29,812 bases of DNA from Gammaproteobacteria bacterium (GCA_029857925.1 JAOUGF010000001.1:1-29812); one strand, 5' to 3'; positions 7,587 through 17,380 are shown, counted from the first letter of the stretch. Translations and numbers: made by a program. The notes: a model not told the origin generated them from the letters alone.

Positions 7587-9248
7587 TTACAATAAAACGT
7601 CGTCCGCCACGTCTACGGTTTGGATTTTGTAGCGCGCTATTTTATCAATTAATGTACGTCTGGAAACACCTAGTGCCTCCGCCGCTTGTGTTTGATTCCA
7701 ACGATGACGCGCTAACTGAGCTCGAATGACACCTGACTCATACTTTTCCAATAATTCTCGTAGCTTCCCATTCGCTGACTTTTCATTACCCAAAGACAAC
7801 GAATTTTCCGATGATTGCACTGCGAGCGCCAGTTCTTCGTCGAAATGTTCAGGCAATAAGTGTCCACCCGAATCCGCGAGCAATATTGAACGCTCAATAA
7901 TATTTCGTAGCTCACGTACATTTCCTGGATAGCGGTAGCGCATCAAAAAATTCAGTACCACAGGTGAAATCCCAATGATTTCTTTTTCATATTTCTGCGC
8001 TAATTGATCGATAAAATATTTCACCAATGCCGGAATATCATCGCGACGGTCACGCAATGGGGGTACGGTAACCGGAAATATAGTCAATCGATAAAAAAGA
8101 TCTTCTCTAAAACTCCCTAGCTTGACTTTTGATGCGAGATCTTGATGTGTTGCGGCAACGATGCGCACATTCACTCTGCGCGCGACAGTTCCTCCCAACG
8201 GCCGTACCTCTTTTTCCTGTAACACGCGTAATATTTTCGCCTGCAAACCCAGCGGCATATCTCCGATTTCGTCTAAGAACAACGTTCCACCGTCAGCGAG
8301 CTCGATTAGTCCCTTTTTATCCGCGCCTGCTCCGCTGAATGCGCCCTTTTTATACCCGAACAATTCGCTTTCCAATAGATTTTCAGGCAGCGCCGCACAG
8401 TTCTGAACAACAAATTGTTTTTCTCTTCTATTACTGTTGTAGTGAATCGATTGAGCAACCAATTCTTTGCCGGTGCCAGTCTCTCCCAAAATTAAAACAG
8501 TAGCGTCAGACGGCAGAATCTTCTTTATTAACCCAAGAATCTTTTTAATCGCGTCACTATTGCCGATTATACGGCTAAAATCATAGTGCCCATGCATCTT
8601 TGCTATCAACGATTTATTTTCCTGCCTCAATTTGCGGTTTGATTCATCAAGCGCTTTGATGAGATAGCGATTTTCTTCGAAGAGTTTGGTATTCTCAATC
8701 GCTACCGCCGCTTGGCATCCCAACGCGCGCACTAAATTCTCATCATTATCATCAAAAGAAATGACTTCACCCTCTTTATTCAACGCGTTTAACATCTGTA
8801 ACACGCCTACCGTAATGCCTTCATGATCGATCAACGGTACTGTGAGGCAAGACGCAGTTTTCGTTCCAAGGATTTTATCCAATCTGTAAAGAGTGTCAAA
8901 TTGGTACCCGGTATATTCGTATATATTCACTATATTGATGGATTTCCCGCTAAATGCAGCATGCGCAACAATATTGCGCTCATTTTGCTTTCGCGCATCA
9001 TACAATTCTATTGGCTGAACATTTTCTGGACGCGCGAGTTTTGAACCACCCATATAAGTTTCAAGATATAGGTGGCGTTTAGTCGCATCCAACAACCAAA
9101 CAAGACTGGCTTGCGCGTTCACCAACAACCGTGTAGAACTCACAACCTGAGTCAAAAGGCGATCAAAATTACGCTCCTTGGACAGCAAGGTAGTTATTTT
9201 TATAAACTCTTGCAATGTCTGCGCATGATCTCCGCTGTTATTTATCAT
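7587..9248 (-). CDS. vasH: Sigma-54-dependent transcriptional activator, VasH type
   Basis: Bacterial enhancer-binding protein, 553 residues from the chosen start. The N-terminal GAF-like sensor domain spans about residues 12-195. The AAA+ domain carries Walker A GETGTGKE at 255-262, the sigma-54 contact loop at 302-307 and Walker B GTLFLDEIGD at 321-330. A Fis-type helix-turn-helix closes the protein (WNQTQAAEALGVSRRTLIDK). The contact loop reads GAFSGA instead of the usual GAFTGA, a mild change. Position as the last gene of a T6SS operon and the GAF-AAA-Fis layout match VasH, which activates sigma-54 promoters such as those of hcp. I prefer the ATG at 9248, with AGGA 7 nt upstream, over one at 9299, which has no ribosome site. 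The target promoters are not in view. Confidence 0.85.
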   Translation of the reverse strand: MINNSGDHAQTLQEFIKITTLLSKERNFDRLLTQVVSSTRLLVNAQASLVWLLDATKRHLYLETYMGGSKLARPENVQPIELYDARKQNERNIVAHAAFSGKSINIVNIYEYTGYQFDTLYRLDKILGTKTASCLTVPLIDHEGITVGVLQMLNALNKEGEVISFDDNDENLVRALGCQAAVAIENTKLFEENRYLIKALDESNRKLRQENKSLIAKMHGHYDFSRIIGNSDAIKKILGLIKKILPSDATVLILGETGTGKELVAQSIHYNSNRREKQFVVQNCAALPENLLESELFGYKKGAFSGAGADKKGLIELADGGTLFLDEIGDMPLGLQAKILRVLQEKEVRPLGGTVARRVNVRIVAATHQDLASKVKLGSFREDLFYRLTIFPVTVPPLRDRRDDIPALVKYFIDQLAQKYEKEIIGISPVVLNFLMRYRYPGNVRELRNIIERSILLADSGGHLLPEHFDEELALAVQSSENSLSLGNEKSANGKLRELLEKYESGVIRAQLARHRWNQTQAAEALGVSRRTLIDKIARYKIQTVDVADDVLL

Positions 9249-9305
9249 ATATGCGTCCTTTTGTGGTGTGCGTTGAATTACAACGCTACAACGTGCCATT
9301 ACTTG

Positions 9306-11942
9306 CTACTCAAAAAGGTAGGAAAAATCACCGTCTGAACCCACGCCTAGAGTTAAGCTGGAAGCTTGCGTGCCCGCGTTAATCTGCTGCAGGATTTCAG
9401 TCGACAACCTAGGTAACAAATGTTTATTGACGATATGATCAATATTTCGCGCGCCGGTTTCAACCTCTGTACATCGCATTACAATTTTGTCTACGACATC
9501 GCCTGAATAAGTCATTTCTATTTTTTGGCTACCGGCCAATCGTTTAACAACTTTATCCAACTTTAACTTAACAATATCCCCCATCACGCTGCTGTCTATC
9601 GGATAAAACGGCACAATCTCCATGCGCGCCAACAGAGCGGGTTTAAAATGTCTGCTCAAAACAGGGCGGATATGTTGGCTAAGTGCTTCCGTATCAATGC
9701 GTTTACTATCCGCACAGTAATGCATAATTTCGTCCGTTGCCAAATTGCTGGTTAAAATAATGACCGTATTTCTGAAATCAACAACGCGACCTTCGCTATC
9801 CGACAAGGTGCCTTTATCAAAAACCTGATAAAAAAGATTCATCACCTCTAGATCCGCTTTTTCCACCTCGTCCAGCAGTACCACTGAATACGGGCGTTGA
9901 CGCACCGCTTCGGTGAGAATACCACCTTCTCCATACCCCACATAGCCCGGCGGTGAACCGATTAGGCGTGAAACTGTATGTTTCTCTTGAAATTCAGACA
10001 TATTGATTGTGACTACAAAACGTTCACCACCAAACAACAAATCCGCAACACCTAACGCACATTCCGTTTTGCCGACCCCGCTGGGACCCACAAACAAAAA
10101 CACCCCAATCGGACTATTTGGATTATTCAACCCCGCCTTGGCCGCTTGGACACCGCGTTCTATTGCACCCACCGCCTGGTCTTGTCCCTTGATACGCGTA
10201 CGCAGACGATCTCCCATCCTGAGCAGTGTCTCTGCCTCATCTTTGACCATATCTCCTACGGGAATACCCGTCCAATCCGCAACCACCTTTGCGACCACGT
10301 CAGCGGTAACTTCATAATCTATTAACGGACGACCATTGGACTGCTTCAACAACTGTCGTTCAATTTCGTTCAACTCTTGCTCTAACTGTGAGGTTTCGCC
10401 GTCACCTTCCGCGCTAGCAAGTTTTCGCTTGGCAATTTCACCGCGATGTTTTGTAATAATCGCGACCAGCGCCCGTTCTGCCTCCCAACGAGCCGTGAGT
10501 TCCGCGATTTTATCTTTTTGCGTGGAAATCATTGCAGTTAGCGTGTAAAAGTCTTCGTCTTTCTTTTTAAGACCTGTGGCTATATCGCGCTCAACGGCGG
10601 AACGTTGTCGTTCCATTGCGGCGACGCTACGTTCTAAGTCATCAAGAGTATCAGGTTTAGCGGATAAACTTATTTTAACGCGAGCGCACGCCGTGTCGAG
10701 TAAATCCACCGATTTATCAGGTAGTTGTCTACCGCTGATATAGCGTGCGGATAATTGTGACGATGCAACTACCGCCTCATCACGCACATAAATCCCATGT
10801 GCCTGTTCATATTTTTCTCTCAAACCGCGCATTATCAGGATGGCATCATCCACCGACGGTTCTTCAACTTTTACAACTTGAAATCTTCTTGCCAACGCAG
10901 CGTCTTTTTCAAAATATTTCTTATATTCAGACCAGGTAGTCGCTGCGATAGTGCGTAGCTCACCGCGTGCTAGCGCAGGTTTCAACAAATTGGCGGCGTC
11001 ACTTCCTCCAGCATTCCCACCCGCACCTATTAAGGTATGCGCTTCATCTATAAATAACACAAGCGGTTTGGGTGATGACTTAACTTCCGTAATTACGGAA
11101 TTTAGTCGCTGCTCAAACTCTCCTTTTACACTCGCTCCCGCCTGTAACAAGCCCAAGTCCAAGCCGTAAATTTCTACACCCTTCAAGACATCAGGCACAT
11201 CATCCTGAACGATTTTAAGCGCCAGGCCCTCGACTACCGCAGTCTTGCCAACACCCGGTTCCCCTACAACGATTGGATTGTTTTTGCGACGACGAGCCAA
11301 AATATCGACCATTTGTCGTATTTCTTTGTCTCGACCAAATACGGGATCTATTCTGCCTAAGCGCGCCTGTTCCGTAAAGTTGTTCGCGTATTTTTTCAAT
11401 GCAGTTAGGTCACCACTTCCAGCTGAAGTAGCGGTCGCTGGTACGCCTTCCGAAAATGTGCTTGTGACTTCGTTTGAATGTGCAACGATAGCATGAAACT
11501 GTGTCTTCAATGTTTCCACAGAAACAGGTTCTAAGTCCGCATAATAATCGTCTAAAATATATCGATTCTTTCTAGACAACATCGCCAGCAATATGGCGCC
11601 AGAGCGAATTTGCGCAGACTTAAGTTCCAACGAAGAAACTAACCACGCGTCTTCCAGTAACTCAATCAATAGCGTTGCAAAAACAGGCTTCCGAGTATTA
11701 CCCGCCTTTGCGGACTCTACAACGCGCATAAGTCGTGACTGTAAGCGCTCTATCTCAATGCCAAAATGCCTTAAAATAAAATGTACGTCGCTTTGAGTGT
11801 CTTCAAGCGCCTTAAGCAAAAAATGTTCGGTGGTGATCTCATAGTTTCCGCGTCCCACGCAAAGGCCGGCGGCACCTTCTAACGTACGTTTACAAAACGA
11901 GTCCAATCGCTCAATTAGGGTTTTGAGATCTACACCTATCAT
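9306..11942 (-). CDS. clpV: T6SS AAA+ ATPase ClpV (TssH)
   Basis: Cytoplasmic hexameric ATPase that disassembles contracted TssB/TssC sheaths so they can be reused. The 878 residues show the ClpB/ClpV layout: an N-terminal Clp-N domain (about 1-160), a first AAA+ domain with Walker A GEPGVGKT at 227-234 and Walker B VLFIDEAHTLIGAGG, a coiled middle region rich in Glu, Lys and Arg, and a second AAA+ domain with GPSGVGKT and VLLDEVEKAD. ClpV rather than ClpB is chosen from the T6SS context and the N-terminal sequence. The ATG at 11942 is preferred because GGAGG stands 7 nt upstream; an ATG at 11990 would add 16 residues without a good ribosome site. It lies 220 nt after tssG, the longest gap in the cluster. 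Confidence 0.95.
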   Translation of the reverse strand: MIGVDLKTLIERLDSFCKRTLEGAAGLCVGRGNYEITTEHFLLKALEDTQSDVHFILRHFGIEIERLQSRLMRVVESAKAGNTRKPVFATLLIELLEDAWLVSSLELKSAQIRSGAILLAMLSRKNRYILDDYYADLEPVSVETLKTQFHAIVAHSNEVTSTFSEGVPATATSAGSGDLTALKKYANNFTEQARLGRIDPVFGRDKEIRQMVDILARRRKNNPIVVGEPGVGKTAVVEGLALKIVQDDVPDVLKGVEIYGLDLGLLQAGASVKGEFEQRLNSVITEVKSSPKPLVLFIDEAHTLIGAGGNAGGSDAANLLKPALARGELRTIAATTWSEYKKYFEKDAALARRFQVVKVEEPSVDDAILIMRGLREKYEQAHGIYVRDEAVVASSQLSARYISGRQLPDKSVDLLDTACARVKISLSAKPDTLDDLERSVAAMERQRSAVERDIATGLKKKDEDFYTLTAMISTQKDKIAELTARWEAERALVAIITKHRGEIAKRKLASAEGDGETSQLEQELNEIERQLLKQSNGRPLIDYEVTADVVAKVVADWTGIPVGDMVKDEAETLLRMGDRLRTRIKGQDQAVGAIERGVQAAKAGLNNPNSPIGVFLFVGPSGVGKTECALGVADLLFGGERFVVTINMSEFQEKHTVSRLIGSPPGYVGYGEGGILTEAVRQRPYSVVLLDEVEKADLEVMNLFYQVFDKGTLSDSEGRVVDFRNTVIILTSNLATDEIMHYCADSKRIDTEALSQHIRPVLSRHFKPALLARMEIVPFYPIDSSVMGDIVKLKLDKVVKRLAGSQKIEMTYSGDVVDKIVMRCTEVETGARNIDHIVNKHLLPRLSTEILQQINAGTQASSLTLGVGSDGDFSYLFE

Positions 11943-11977
11943 ACTAAAACCTCCAGTTATAAAGTTATTTACTAAAG

Positions 11978-12022
11978 GGCTCTTCAACAATTTGCTGAAA
12001 AGCGCAACGCGTCGTTGAAAAG
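11978..12022. repeat. Overlapping inverted repeats in the tssG-clpV gap
   Basis: The 220-nt space between tssG and clpV shows no convincing coding frame, sigma-54 motif or strong sigma-70 pair. It does hold overlapping short inverted repeats: TCTTCAAC with GTTGAA, CAACG with CGTTG around 12005-12017, and GCGTC with GACGC just right of it. A further pair, CTAGC/GCTAG, lies near 12067-12092. In RNA these could form alternative hairpins ahead of clpV, possibly reducing or processing the message. No run of T follows, so a plain terminator is not supported. A functional role is inference only. Confidence 0.35.
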
Positions 12023-12162
12023 ACGCTCAAAGGCAGGGCCGCGTAACGGAAGTCTGCGTGCAAACCCTAGCTTCTCGACCCTTTTCTGCTAGCTCACCTT
12101 CCTCTGATCGAATTAATAGAGGTAGCCTAAACAAGGATTGCTATCAAGCCTCGCTGATAAGC

Positions 12163-13179
12163 TTATGCCTGTAAAATCTCTATGTAATTTGCGCGGGACC
12201 TACCTAACCAAGTCGCCCAACCAAGACCAACTGTGCTGTTCCGTGACAATTGTACTCTTGGCACCTGCGTAGCATCGACTTTGATACTGACAGAATACGA
12301 CATAGTTTCCGTCATCATCAAACTTACCAACTCTCTTAGTGCTCGGTAGTTTTTACCTGTTGGCAGGAATTCCAGATATCGATCATACGAAAGAGGTCCA
12401 ATATGTAGTAGAAAAGAGCCCGCAGCATCAATCGCGCTGCTGCCCAAGAATGCATCCTGACCTAACCATGCGTTGGTCTTGCCTAAACTATTCCACTGTG
12501 AATGATCAATATTCACGCGTTGACAGATAAATTGTTCCACAGTTACAGGAACTTCGTTAAAATACCTAGATACGACTGTTTCCATAGTCGCGGCATTCGC
12601 AACTCTGCGCCCCAACATACCAGACAAGGGAATCAACCGCTGCCAATCCAAATCCTTAGAGTTCCTTTGCGCTTTTCTTCCCAAGCCAATCAGGCTAAAT
12701 AGGTACTTGGATAATTCATCTTCAGCGGAATTCTGAAACTGGGTAAAATAACGGTATTTTTTCCACAATGCGAACAACAACGAGGCAAAGCGATGATTAA
12801 ATATGTCCAAAAAATGGCGCGCTACGCGCTCATCAAATTCTCTTTCAAGAATTTCTTCTGTGTAATATGTAGGTAGCGGAGAACTTACACCGTACATGGA
12901 CATAAAATTCAACATCATTCGTACTTGCGGCAATTCACCAGACGACGAATCCACCCAACGAGCGGACTCGATTTCACTTTTCATAAACCCTAGGCTAAGA
13001 TTACCTTCAAACAAGACTGGTTCTCTGCCAATAGGCCCAGTTGTACCCAGCGGCACACAGCCATTCTGCAACCTAGACAATTGCCAAACAGCCTGATAAA
13101 ACTCATAACGCGCCGCGTCATGAATTAGCGGGTGATCTTTATTTAAATCAATGTCTGACTGCCGGCCTTCGGTCGCCAT
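12163..13179 (-). CDS. tssG: T6SS baseplate protein TssG (VasB/ImpH)
   Basis: Baseplate wedge component of 338 residues, which joins TssF, TssE and TssK to form the phage-like platform on which the sheath assembles. The start resembles the family (HPLIHDAARYEFYQAVWQLSRL), followed by SLGFMKSEIE. The region YGVSSPLPTYYTEEILERE is the typical TssG stretch, and HRFASLLFALWKKYRYF follows it. It overlaps the end of tssF by 37 nt in another frame, typical of coupled tssF-tssG pairs. The length agrees with other TssG proteins. Assignment is supported by both sequence and order. Confidence 0.93.
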   Translation of the reverse strand: MATEGRQSDIDLNKDHPLIHDAARYEFYQAVWQLSRLQNGCVPLGTTGPIGREPVLFEGNLSLGFMKSEIESARWVDSSSGELPQVRMMLNFMSMYGVSSPLPTYYTEEILEREFDERVARHFLDIFNHRFASLLFALWKKYRYFTQFQNSAEDELSKYLFSLIGLGRKAQRNSKDLDWQRLIPLSGMLGRRVANAATMETVVSRYFNEVPVTVEQFICQRVNIDHSQWNSLGKTNAWLGQDAFLGSSAIDAAGSFLLHIGPLSYDRYLEFLPTGKNYRALRELVSLMMTETMSYSVSIKVDATQVPRVQLSRNSTVGLGWATWLGRSRANYIEILQA

Positions 13180-14891
13180 GTGTATTCCTCGCCGCTGTCC
13201 GTGTCGTACACTTCCAGTTGATTGAATGAATTAAGCGCCACATACACGCCAAGATATTCCGCAAGCACAGTCGCAAACAAGAACATTTCTCCGCTGCCGC
13301 CAAATTTTGTATTTTGCATCTCAATTTTAGTTCGCATGCCACGTACAGGCATACCTCGGCGCATAATGACTGCTTGATTAGAAACTACTTTTTTAATACC
13401 TGACAACCTCAATTCCCCCGCACGCGCTGATTGAGCATGATAATGCGCAGGAGTATTGTAAAGTGAAATTACGCTGCAAAGTGTATCAACATCCACCATT
13501 GAGGTGTAATTAGGCGCCATATTTGAGATTAGCAACCACAGCATATCTTTTCCTAAAGGCGGCGGATAACTTGCGGTGGCAGGAATAACATTCTCGAACG
13601 TCGCATACTGTGGTGAACCGTCCACTCCGACACATACATCACCTTCACGCAACATCTGAGGCAAATTACCATTTGTACAGAGCAACTCTACGGATATAAC
13701 TTCCTTTTCCACGTCCAAAGACGCATCCGGTGGATATAAAAAACTCAAGCTAGTTTCAATGGATTTATCTTTGATGGAGGATTTCCGATGAATTTCATAA
13801 AAATATTCGTTATCGCGTCCCTCTCTATCAAAGGAGATAAACGGTCGATAAAACCTGCGCTCTTTAGTGCCCTGTGTCCACCCACTTACGCTGTTTACTT
13901 CAAATATCTCATATCGACCGGATTCATTATCATCGGCCCTCAACTTATAAGCTATGCGCTCTCGATCCAAACGAATTGGTTCCGCATCCTTTTTAAACAA
14001 ATTTATAATTGGCGTGCAATGTAGCTGGAAATTATGGACACCGACTCTAACAATGTTTGAAAACGGGCGCGAAAAGTGAAATGCCAATTTAAATGACTTG
14101 CTTCCTGGCATTCGCCGTGCGACATCACCCAATTGCACCACATCTATGAACATAAATTTCTGCGGCAATGTAAAATATTCTTGCCACAATCTATATCCAG
14201 CGTTCGCCGCTGAACGGTAAGGAATCACCTCCTCATCCGAAGAAAAACCTACAGGTTGAACATGCTGCGGTGTGAGTTCCTCTACACCGCCTTCACCGCC
14301 ATAAACCTTTACTCGATCCAAGTATTGAAAAAACCAAAGATACATTGTGGAAGATAGGCTGGATTCTGCATTCAAAAATAAACGCAACGAATCCAGCTCT
14401 ATGGTATCCCATGTCATTTCGCCATTAACGCCAAAAGTAAGCTCTAAAATAGAACTATTCCCTATACTTTTTAAATCGACATGTTTTACTTCCAAGGGCA
14501 ATAGTGCTACATCATAGCAGGTGCGAAACAAAGCTGAGACGCCCTGTACCATGGTAGAACCGACTGGCGTGCCTCTCTGTATTTTCTTGCACGTAGTAAT
14601 TGTTGAATCACTCTTAGGTGAAAACTTCAAAATACTAGTGCTGGGCAAAGGGCGAAGATAGTGGGGCCAAAGCAGCTGCATAAGACCTTGGCTAAGTTCC
14701 GGCAGATCGTCATCAATTTTTTGACGAAGCTTTGCAGCAAAAAAAGCAAAACCCTCCAATAACCGTTCTACGTCAGGATCATTGCCTTTTCGGGACAAAA
14801 ACGGCGCCAGTTTTGGGTATTCACGTGAAAACTCATTTCCAGTCTCACGTAGATAAGCCAATTCTTCTTGAAAATATCTTTGAAATTCCAT
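13143..14891 (-). CDS. tssF: T6SS baseplate protein TssF (VasA/ImpG)
   Basis: Large baseplate wedge component, 582 residues, related in role to phage T4 gp6. The N-terminus is very characteristic: RYFQEELAYLRETGNEFSRE, then PKLAPFLSRKGNDPDVERLL, then a stretch ending in QKIDDDLPEL and the LWPHYLRPLPS segment. The C-terminal part includes FGGSGEMFLFATVLAEYL, another known TssF stretch. The gene begins 1 nt after tssE ends and overlaps tssG by 37 nt, so the baseplate genes E-F-G are tightly coupled. Nothing looks truncated. Confidence 0.95.
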   Translation of the reverse strand: MEFQRYFQEELAYLRETGNEFSREYPKLAPFLSRKGNDPDVERLLEGFAFFAAKLRQKIDDDLPELSQGLMQLLWPHYLRPLPSTSILKFSPKSDSTITTCKKIQRGTPVGSTMVQGVSALFRTCYDVALLPLEVKHVDLKSIGNSSILELTFGVNGEMTWDTIELDSLRLFLNAESSLSSTMYLWFFQYLDRVKVYGGEGGVEELTPQHVQPVGFSSDEEVIPYRSAANAGYRLWQEYFTLPQKFMFIDVVQLGDVARRMPGSKSFKLAFHFSRPFSNIVRVGVHNFQLHCTPIINLFKKDAEPIRLDRERIAYKLRADDNESGRYEIFEVNSVSGWTQGTKERRFYRPFISFDREGRDNEYFYEIHRKSSIKDKSIETSLSFLYPPDASLDVEKEVISVELLCTNGNLPQMLREGDVCVGVDGSPQYATFENVIPATASYPPPLGKDMLWLLISNMAPNYTSMVDVDTLCSVISLYNTPAHYHAQSARAGELRLSGIKKVVSNQAVIMRRGMPVRGMRTKIEMQNTKFGGSGEMFLFATVLAEYLGVYVALNSFNQLEVYDTDSGEEYTWRPKAGSQTLI

Positions 14892-14892
14892 A

Positions 14893-15306
14893 CTAGCCTC
14901 TGACCGAAACCTTACCCATAGAATTTAAGGTCGTCTCAAACCAAATGTCGGATTTCTCATTATCCAACATTAAGGTGGCGGATATTTCGTACCGCAATGC
15001 CAACGGATTCGCCTTATCCGCGATATGCCCAACATGTATCTGTGAGAGGCGCGGCTCATATTTTTCCAAACAAAATTTAATTTCCTTTTTTAACTCTTGT
15101 ATTGCATCTGGAAAACGTGAAACCATATCGTTAAAATCCGGAAGACCGTAATCTGGTTGCGTAGGTACACTTCCGCGCCGTGTGTTTAACATCTGCATCA
15201 AATGGCGCAACACAGAGCGCGCGACACGAGTCTTATCGACAACCGTCGTCGCATCGCGCACATCGGCATTGTTTAGCCTTTCAAAAAAGCTGCGGTTGTA
15301 TGCCAT
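14893..15306 (-). CDS. tssE: T6SS baseplate protein TssE (gp25-like)
   Basis: Small baseplate protein of 137 residues, homologous to phage T4 gp25, that starts sheath polymerisation. The key family stretch is clear: HLMQMLNTRRGSVPTQPDYG, followed by LPD, and a later EIKFCLEKYEPRLSQIHV. The first 30 residues (SFFERLNNA) are also typical. It lies 20 nt after tssC and 1 nt before tssF. The size is normal for the family. The lysozyme-like label sometimes given to gp25 proteins does not imply enzyme activity here. Confidence 0.94.
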   Translation of the reverse strand: MAYNRSFFERLNNADVRDATTVVDKTRVARSVLRHLMQMLNTRRGSVPTQPDYGLPDFNDMVSRFPDAIQELKKEIKFCLEKYEPRLSQIHVGHIADKANPLALRYEISATLMLDNEKSDIWFETTLNSMGKVSVRG

Positions 15307-15326
15307 AAATCAACGCCCAGGTTATT

Positions 15327-16814
15327 CTATTCTGCACCTTCCAATTTTCCTTTTAAACTAAGTGTGAAACTAGCACCCATATACTTAAAATGAGGTACCA
15401 CATTAATCGCTGCAGTGTACCAACCTGGATGTCCTTTAATATCTTCAACCGCTATTTGAGCTTTTCTAAGTGGGCGACGGCTGCGTACCGCCGGCGACGG
15501 ATTCTCTTGATCTGAAACATATTGTCGTATCCATTCATTGAGTTCTCGCTGTAAATCATTTTTATTTTTCCAACTCCCAAGATTCTCCCTTTGAATCACT
15601 TTGATATAATGAGCCAGCCGCGTAATGATAAACATATAGGGCAATTGAGTAGCAAGCCTATAGTTTGTTTCTGTCTCTTTTCCTTCCGGGGTATTGCCGA
15701 ACACTTTCGGTTTTTGTACTGAATTGGAAGAGAAAAACGCCGCATTATCCGAACCTTTACGCATCGTCAACGGAATAAAACCTTCTTCTGCAAGTTCATA
15801 TTCCCGTCGATCTGATACCAAAACTTCAGTAGGAATTTTACTTGCGATCTCCCCCATTGCTTCAAACGTATGCACCGGTAAATCCACCACCGCGCCACCG
15901 CTTTGAGGACCGACGATGTTCGGACACCATCTATATTTTGCGAAACTTTCGGTTAATCGTGTCGCATAAGTAAATGCAGTATTGCCCCACAAATAATCTG
16001 CATGGGACTTATGTACGTTTTCCCGATAATCAAACTCTTTTACCGGGTTACTTTCTTTACCATAGGGGACTCTCAACAAAAATCTCGGCATGGTCAAACC
16101 GACATATCGAGCATCTTCACTTTCGCGAAAACCGTTCCACTTCGCGTATACCGGTGATTCAAATAGCGATTTCATATCTTTCAAATCCGGCAGCTTCTGG
16201 TAGTCGTTCAGACCGAAGAATTGCGGACCTGCAGCACTGATAAATGGTGTGTGAGCCATTGCGGCCACGCTAGAAACATAGCGTAAAAGCTTCATATCCT
16301 GCGCGCCTGGCGTAAATTCATAGTTACCAATTATGGTACCCGTCGGTTCGCCACCAAACTGGCCATACCCAGCAGTATAAACATGCTTATACAAACCGGT
16401 TTTAGTGATATCCGGATAGTCTTCAAAATCATTCAAAAGATCATCTTTGGATACGGATACGATTTCGAATTTTATATTTTCACGAAAATCAGTACGGTCG
16501 ACCGCCAGGCGCAATCCTCTCCAGGCTGATTCCAGTTTTTGAAAATCAGAATGGTGCATCACTTCATCTAACTGAAGGCTGATCTTTTCATCAATATTGG
16601 CGATGAGCTGGTCGATAAGCGCCTTATCCACACGCTCGATTGATTGTTGACCTTTGGTAATTTCTCCCAAAAGAATCTCAACACCCCGCTTAGCGATGTC
16701 ATAGCCTTCTTCTGCGGGATTCAATTTGGTTTCATGCATAATCTCGTCAAGTAGAGATACGTCGCTTTCTTCCGTCAGCGCGGCATTCGCCCGTTTAACT
16801 TCTGTATCACTCAT
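15327..16814 (-). CDS. tssC: T6SS sheath large subunit TssC (VipB)
   Basis: Large subunit of the contractile sheath, 495 residues, which pairs with TssB and drives the Hcp tube outward on contraction. The N-terminal part includes LQLDEVMHHSDFQKLESAWRG, followed by LRLAVDRTDFRENIKFEIVSV; these are standard TssC stretches. The central region contains PRFLLRVPYG and FAKYRWCPNIVGPQSGGAV, and the C-terminus GWYTAAINVVPHFKYMGASF. A good AGGAG lies 6 nt before the ATG. It follows tssB by 42 nt, the usual pair order. The ClpV-binding helix of VipB-type proteins lies near the N-terminus, which agrees with the presence of clpV in this locus. Confidence 0.97.
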   Translation of the reverse strand: MSDTEVKRANAALTEESDVSLLDEIMHETKLNPAEEGYDIAKRGVEILLGEITKGQQSIERVDKALIDQLIANIDEKISLQLDEVMHHSDFQKLESAWRGLRLAVDRTDFRENIKFEIVSVSKDDLLNDFEDYPDITKTGLYKHVYTAGYGQFGGEPTGTIIGNYEFTPGAQDMKLLRYVSSVAAMAHTPFISAAGPQFFGLNDYQKLPDLKDMKSLFESPVYAKWNGFRESEDARYVGLTMPRFLLRVPYGKESNPVKEFDYRENVHKSHADYLWGNTAFTYATRLTESFAKYRWCPNIVGPQSGGAVVDLPVHTFEAMGEIASKIPTEVLVSDRREYELAEEGFIPLTMRKGSDNAAFFSSNSVQKPKVFGNTPEGKETETNYRLATQLPYMFIITRLAHYIKVIQRENLGSWKNKNDLQRELNEWIRQYVSDQENPSPAVRSRRPLRKAQIAVEDIKGHPGWYTAAINVVPHFKYMGASFTLSLKGKLEGAE

Positions 16815-16856
16815 AAAGCGCTCCTAAACTGCGATGTATATTAAATAAACGATTTT

Positions 16857-17345
16857 TCACTTGCCTTCTATCTTCAGCTCGCTCATTAACTTGGCCCTTG
16901 CATTTTCATCGCCGATCATATCTTGCAATTTACGCCGAAATGCGGGCACATTTCCCAAAGGACCTTTTAATGCAACCAAGGCCTGACGCAATTCCAACAA
17001 CTTTGCAGTTTCCGGGATTTGATGCGCGACGCTTTCTGGCCCAAAATCATTCATAGATTCGAATTTAATGCTTGCTGAAAGTTCATCACCTTCTACACCG
17101 GAAACCTTGTTAGGCACCGAAAGGTTTACACTCAATGACATGTTTTTTAAAACGTCATTAAAATTTTCTTTATTGATGTCAATCGGTTTGCGGTCTTCCA
17201 ACGGACGATCATCCTGGCGCCCGGTAAAGTCGCCGACATATAACATTTTGAACGGCAACTCTACATCTTGCTGCGCGCCGTCCGCTCCCGATTTATATGA
17301 TATATTGATGCGTTCTTTTGGGGCCACTGAGCTATCACCTGCCAT
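16857..17345 (-). CDS. tssB: T6SS sheath small subunit TssB (VipA)
   Basis: Small sheath subunit of 162 residues. Visible family features are APKERINISYKSG at the start, VELPFKMLYVGDFTGRQDD, and the DINKENFNDVLKNMSLSVNL segment that lies at the sheath interface. The C-terminal LLELRQALVALKGPLGNVPA, followed by FRRKLQDMI, is also standard. It sits between tssA and tssC with short gaps of 35 and 42 nt. The length matches the family and no defect is visible. Confidence 0.97.
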   Translation of the reverse strand: MAGDSSVAPKERINISYKSGADGAQQDVELPFKMLYVGDFTGRQDDRPLEDRKPIDINKENFNDVLKNMSLSVNLSVPNKVSGVEGDELSASIKFESMNDFGPESVAHQIPETAKLLELRQALVALKGPLGNVPAFRRKLQDMIGDENARAKLMSELKIEGK

Positions 17346-17380
17346 AAATTTTCTCCCATAGTTGCGGTGTGATACCGCGG

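Noticed and set aside
9249..9299. Longer VasH start at 9299
   Set aside because: No ribosome site precedes it, whereas the ATG at 9248 has AGGA at good spacing and begins just before the GAF-like region.
11943..11990. Longer ClpV start at 11990
   Set aside because: The ATG at 11942 has GGAGG 7 nt upstream and begins with sequence typical of ClpV; the extra 16 residues look non-coding.
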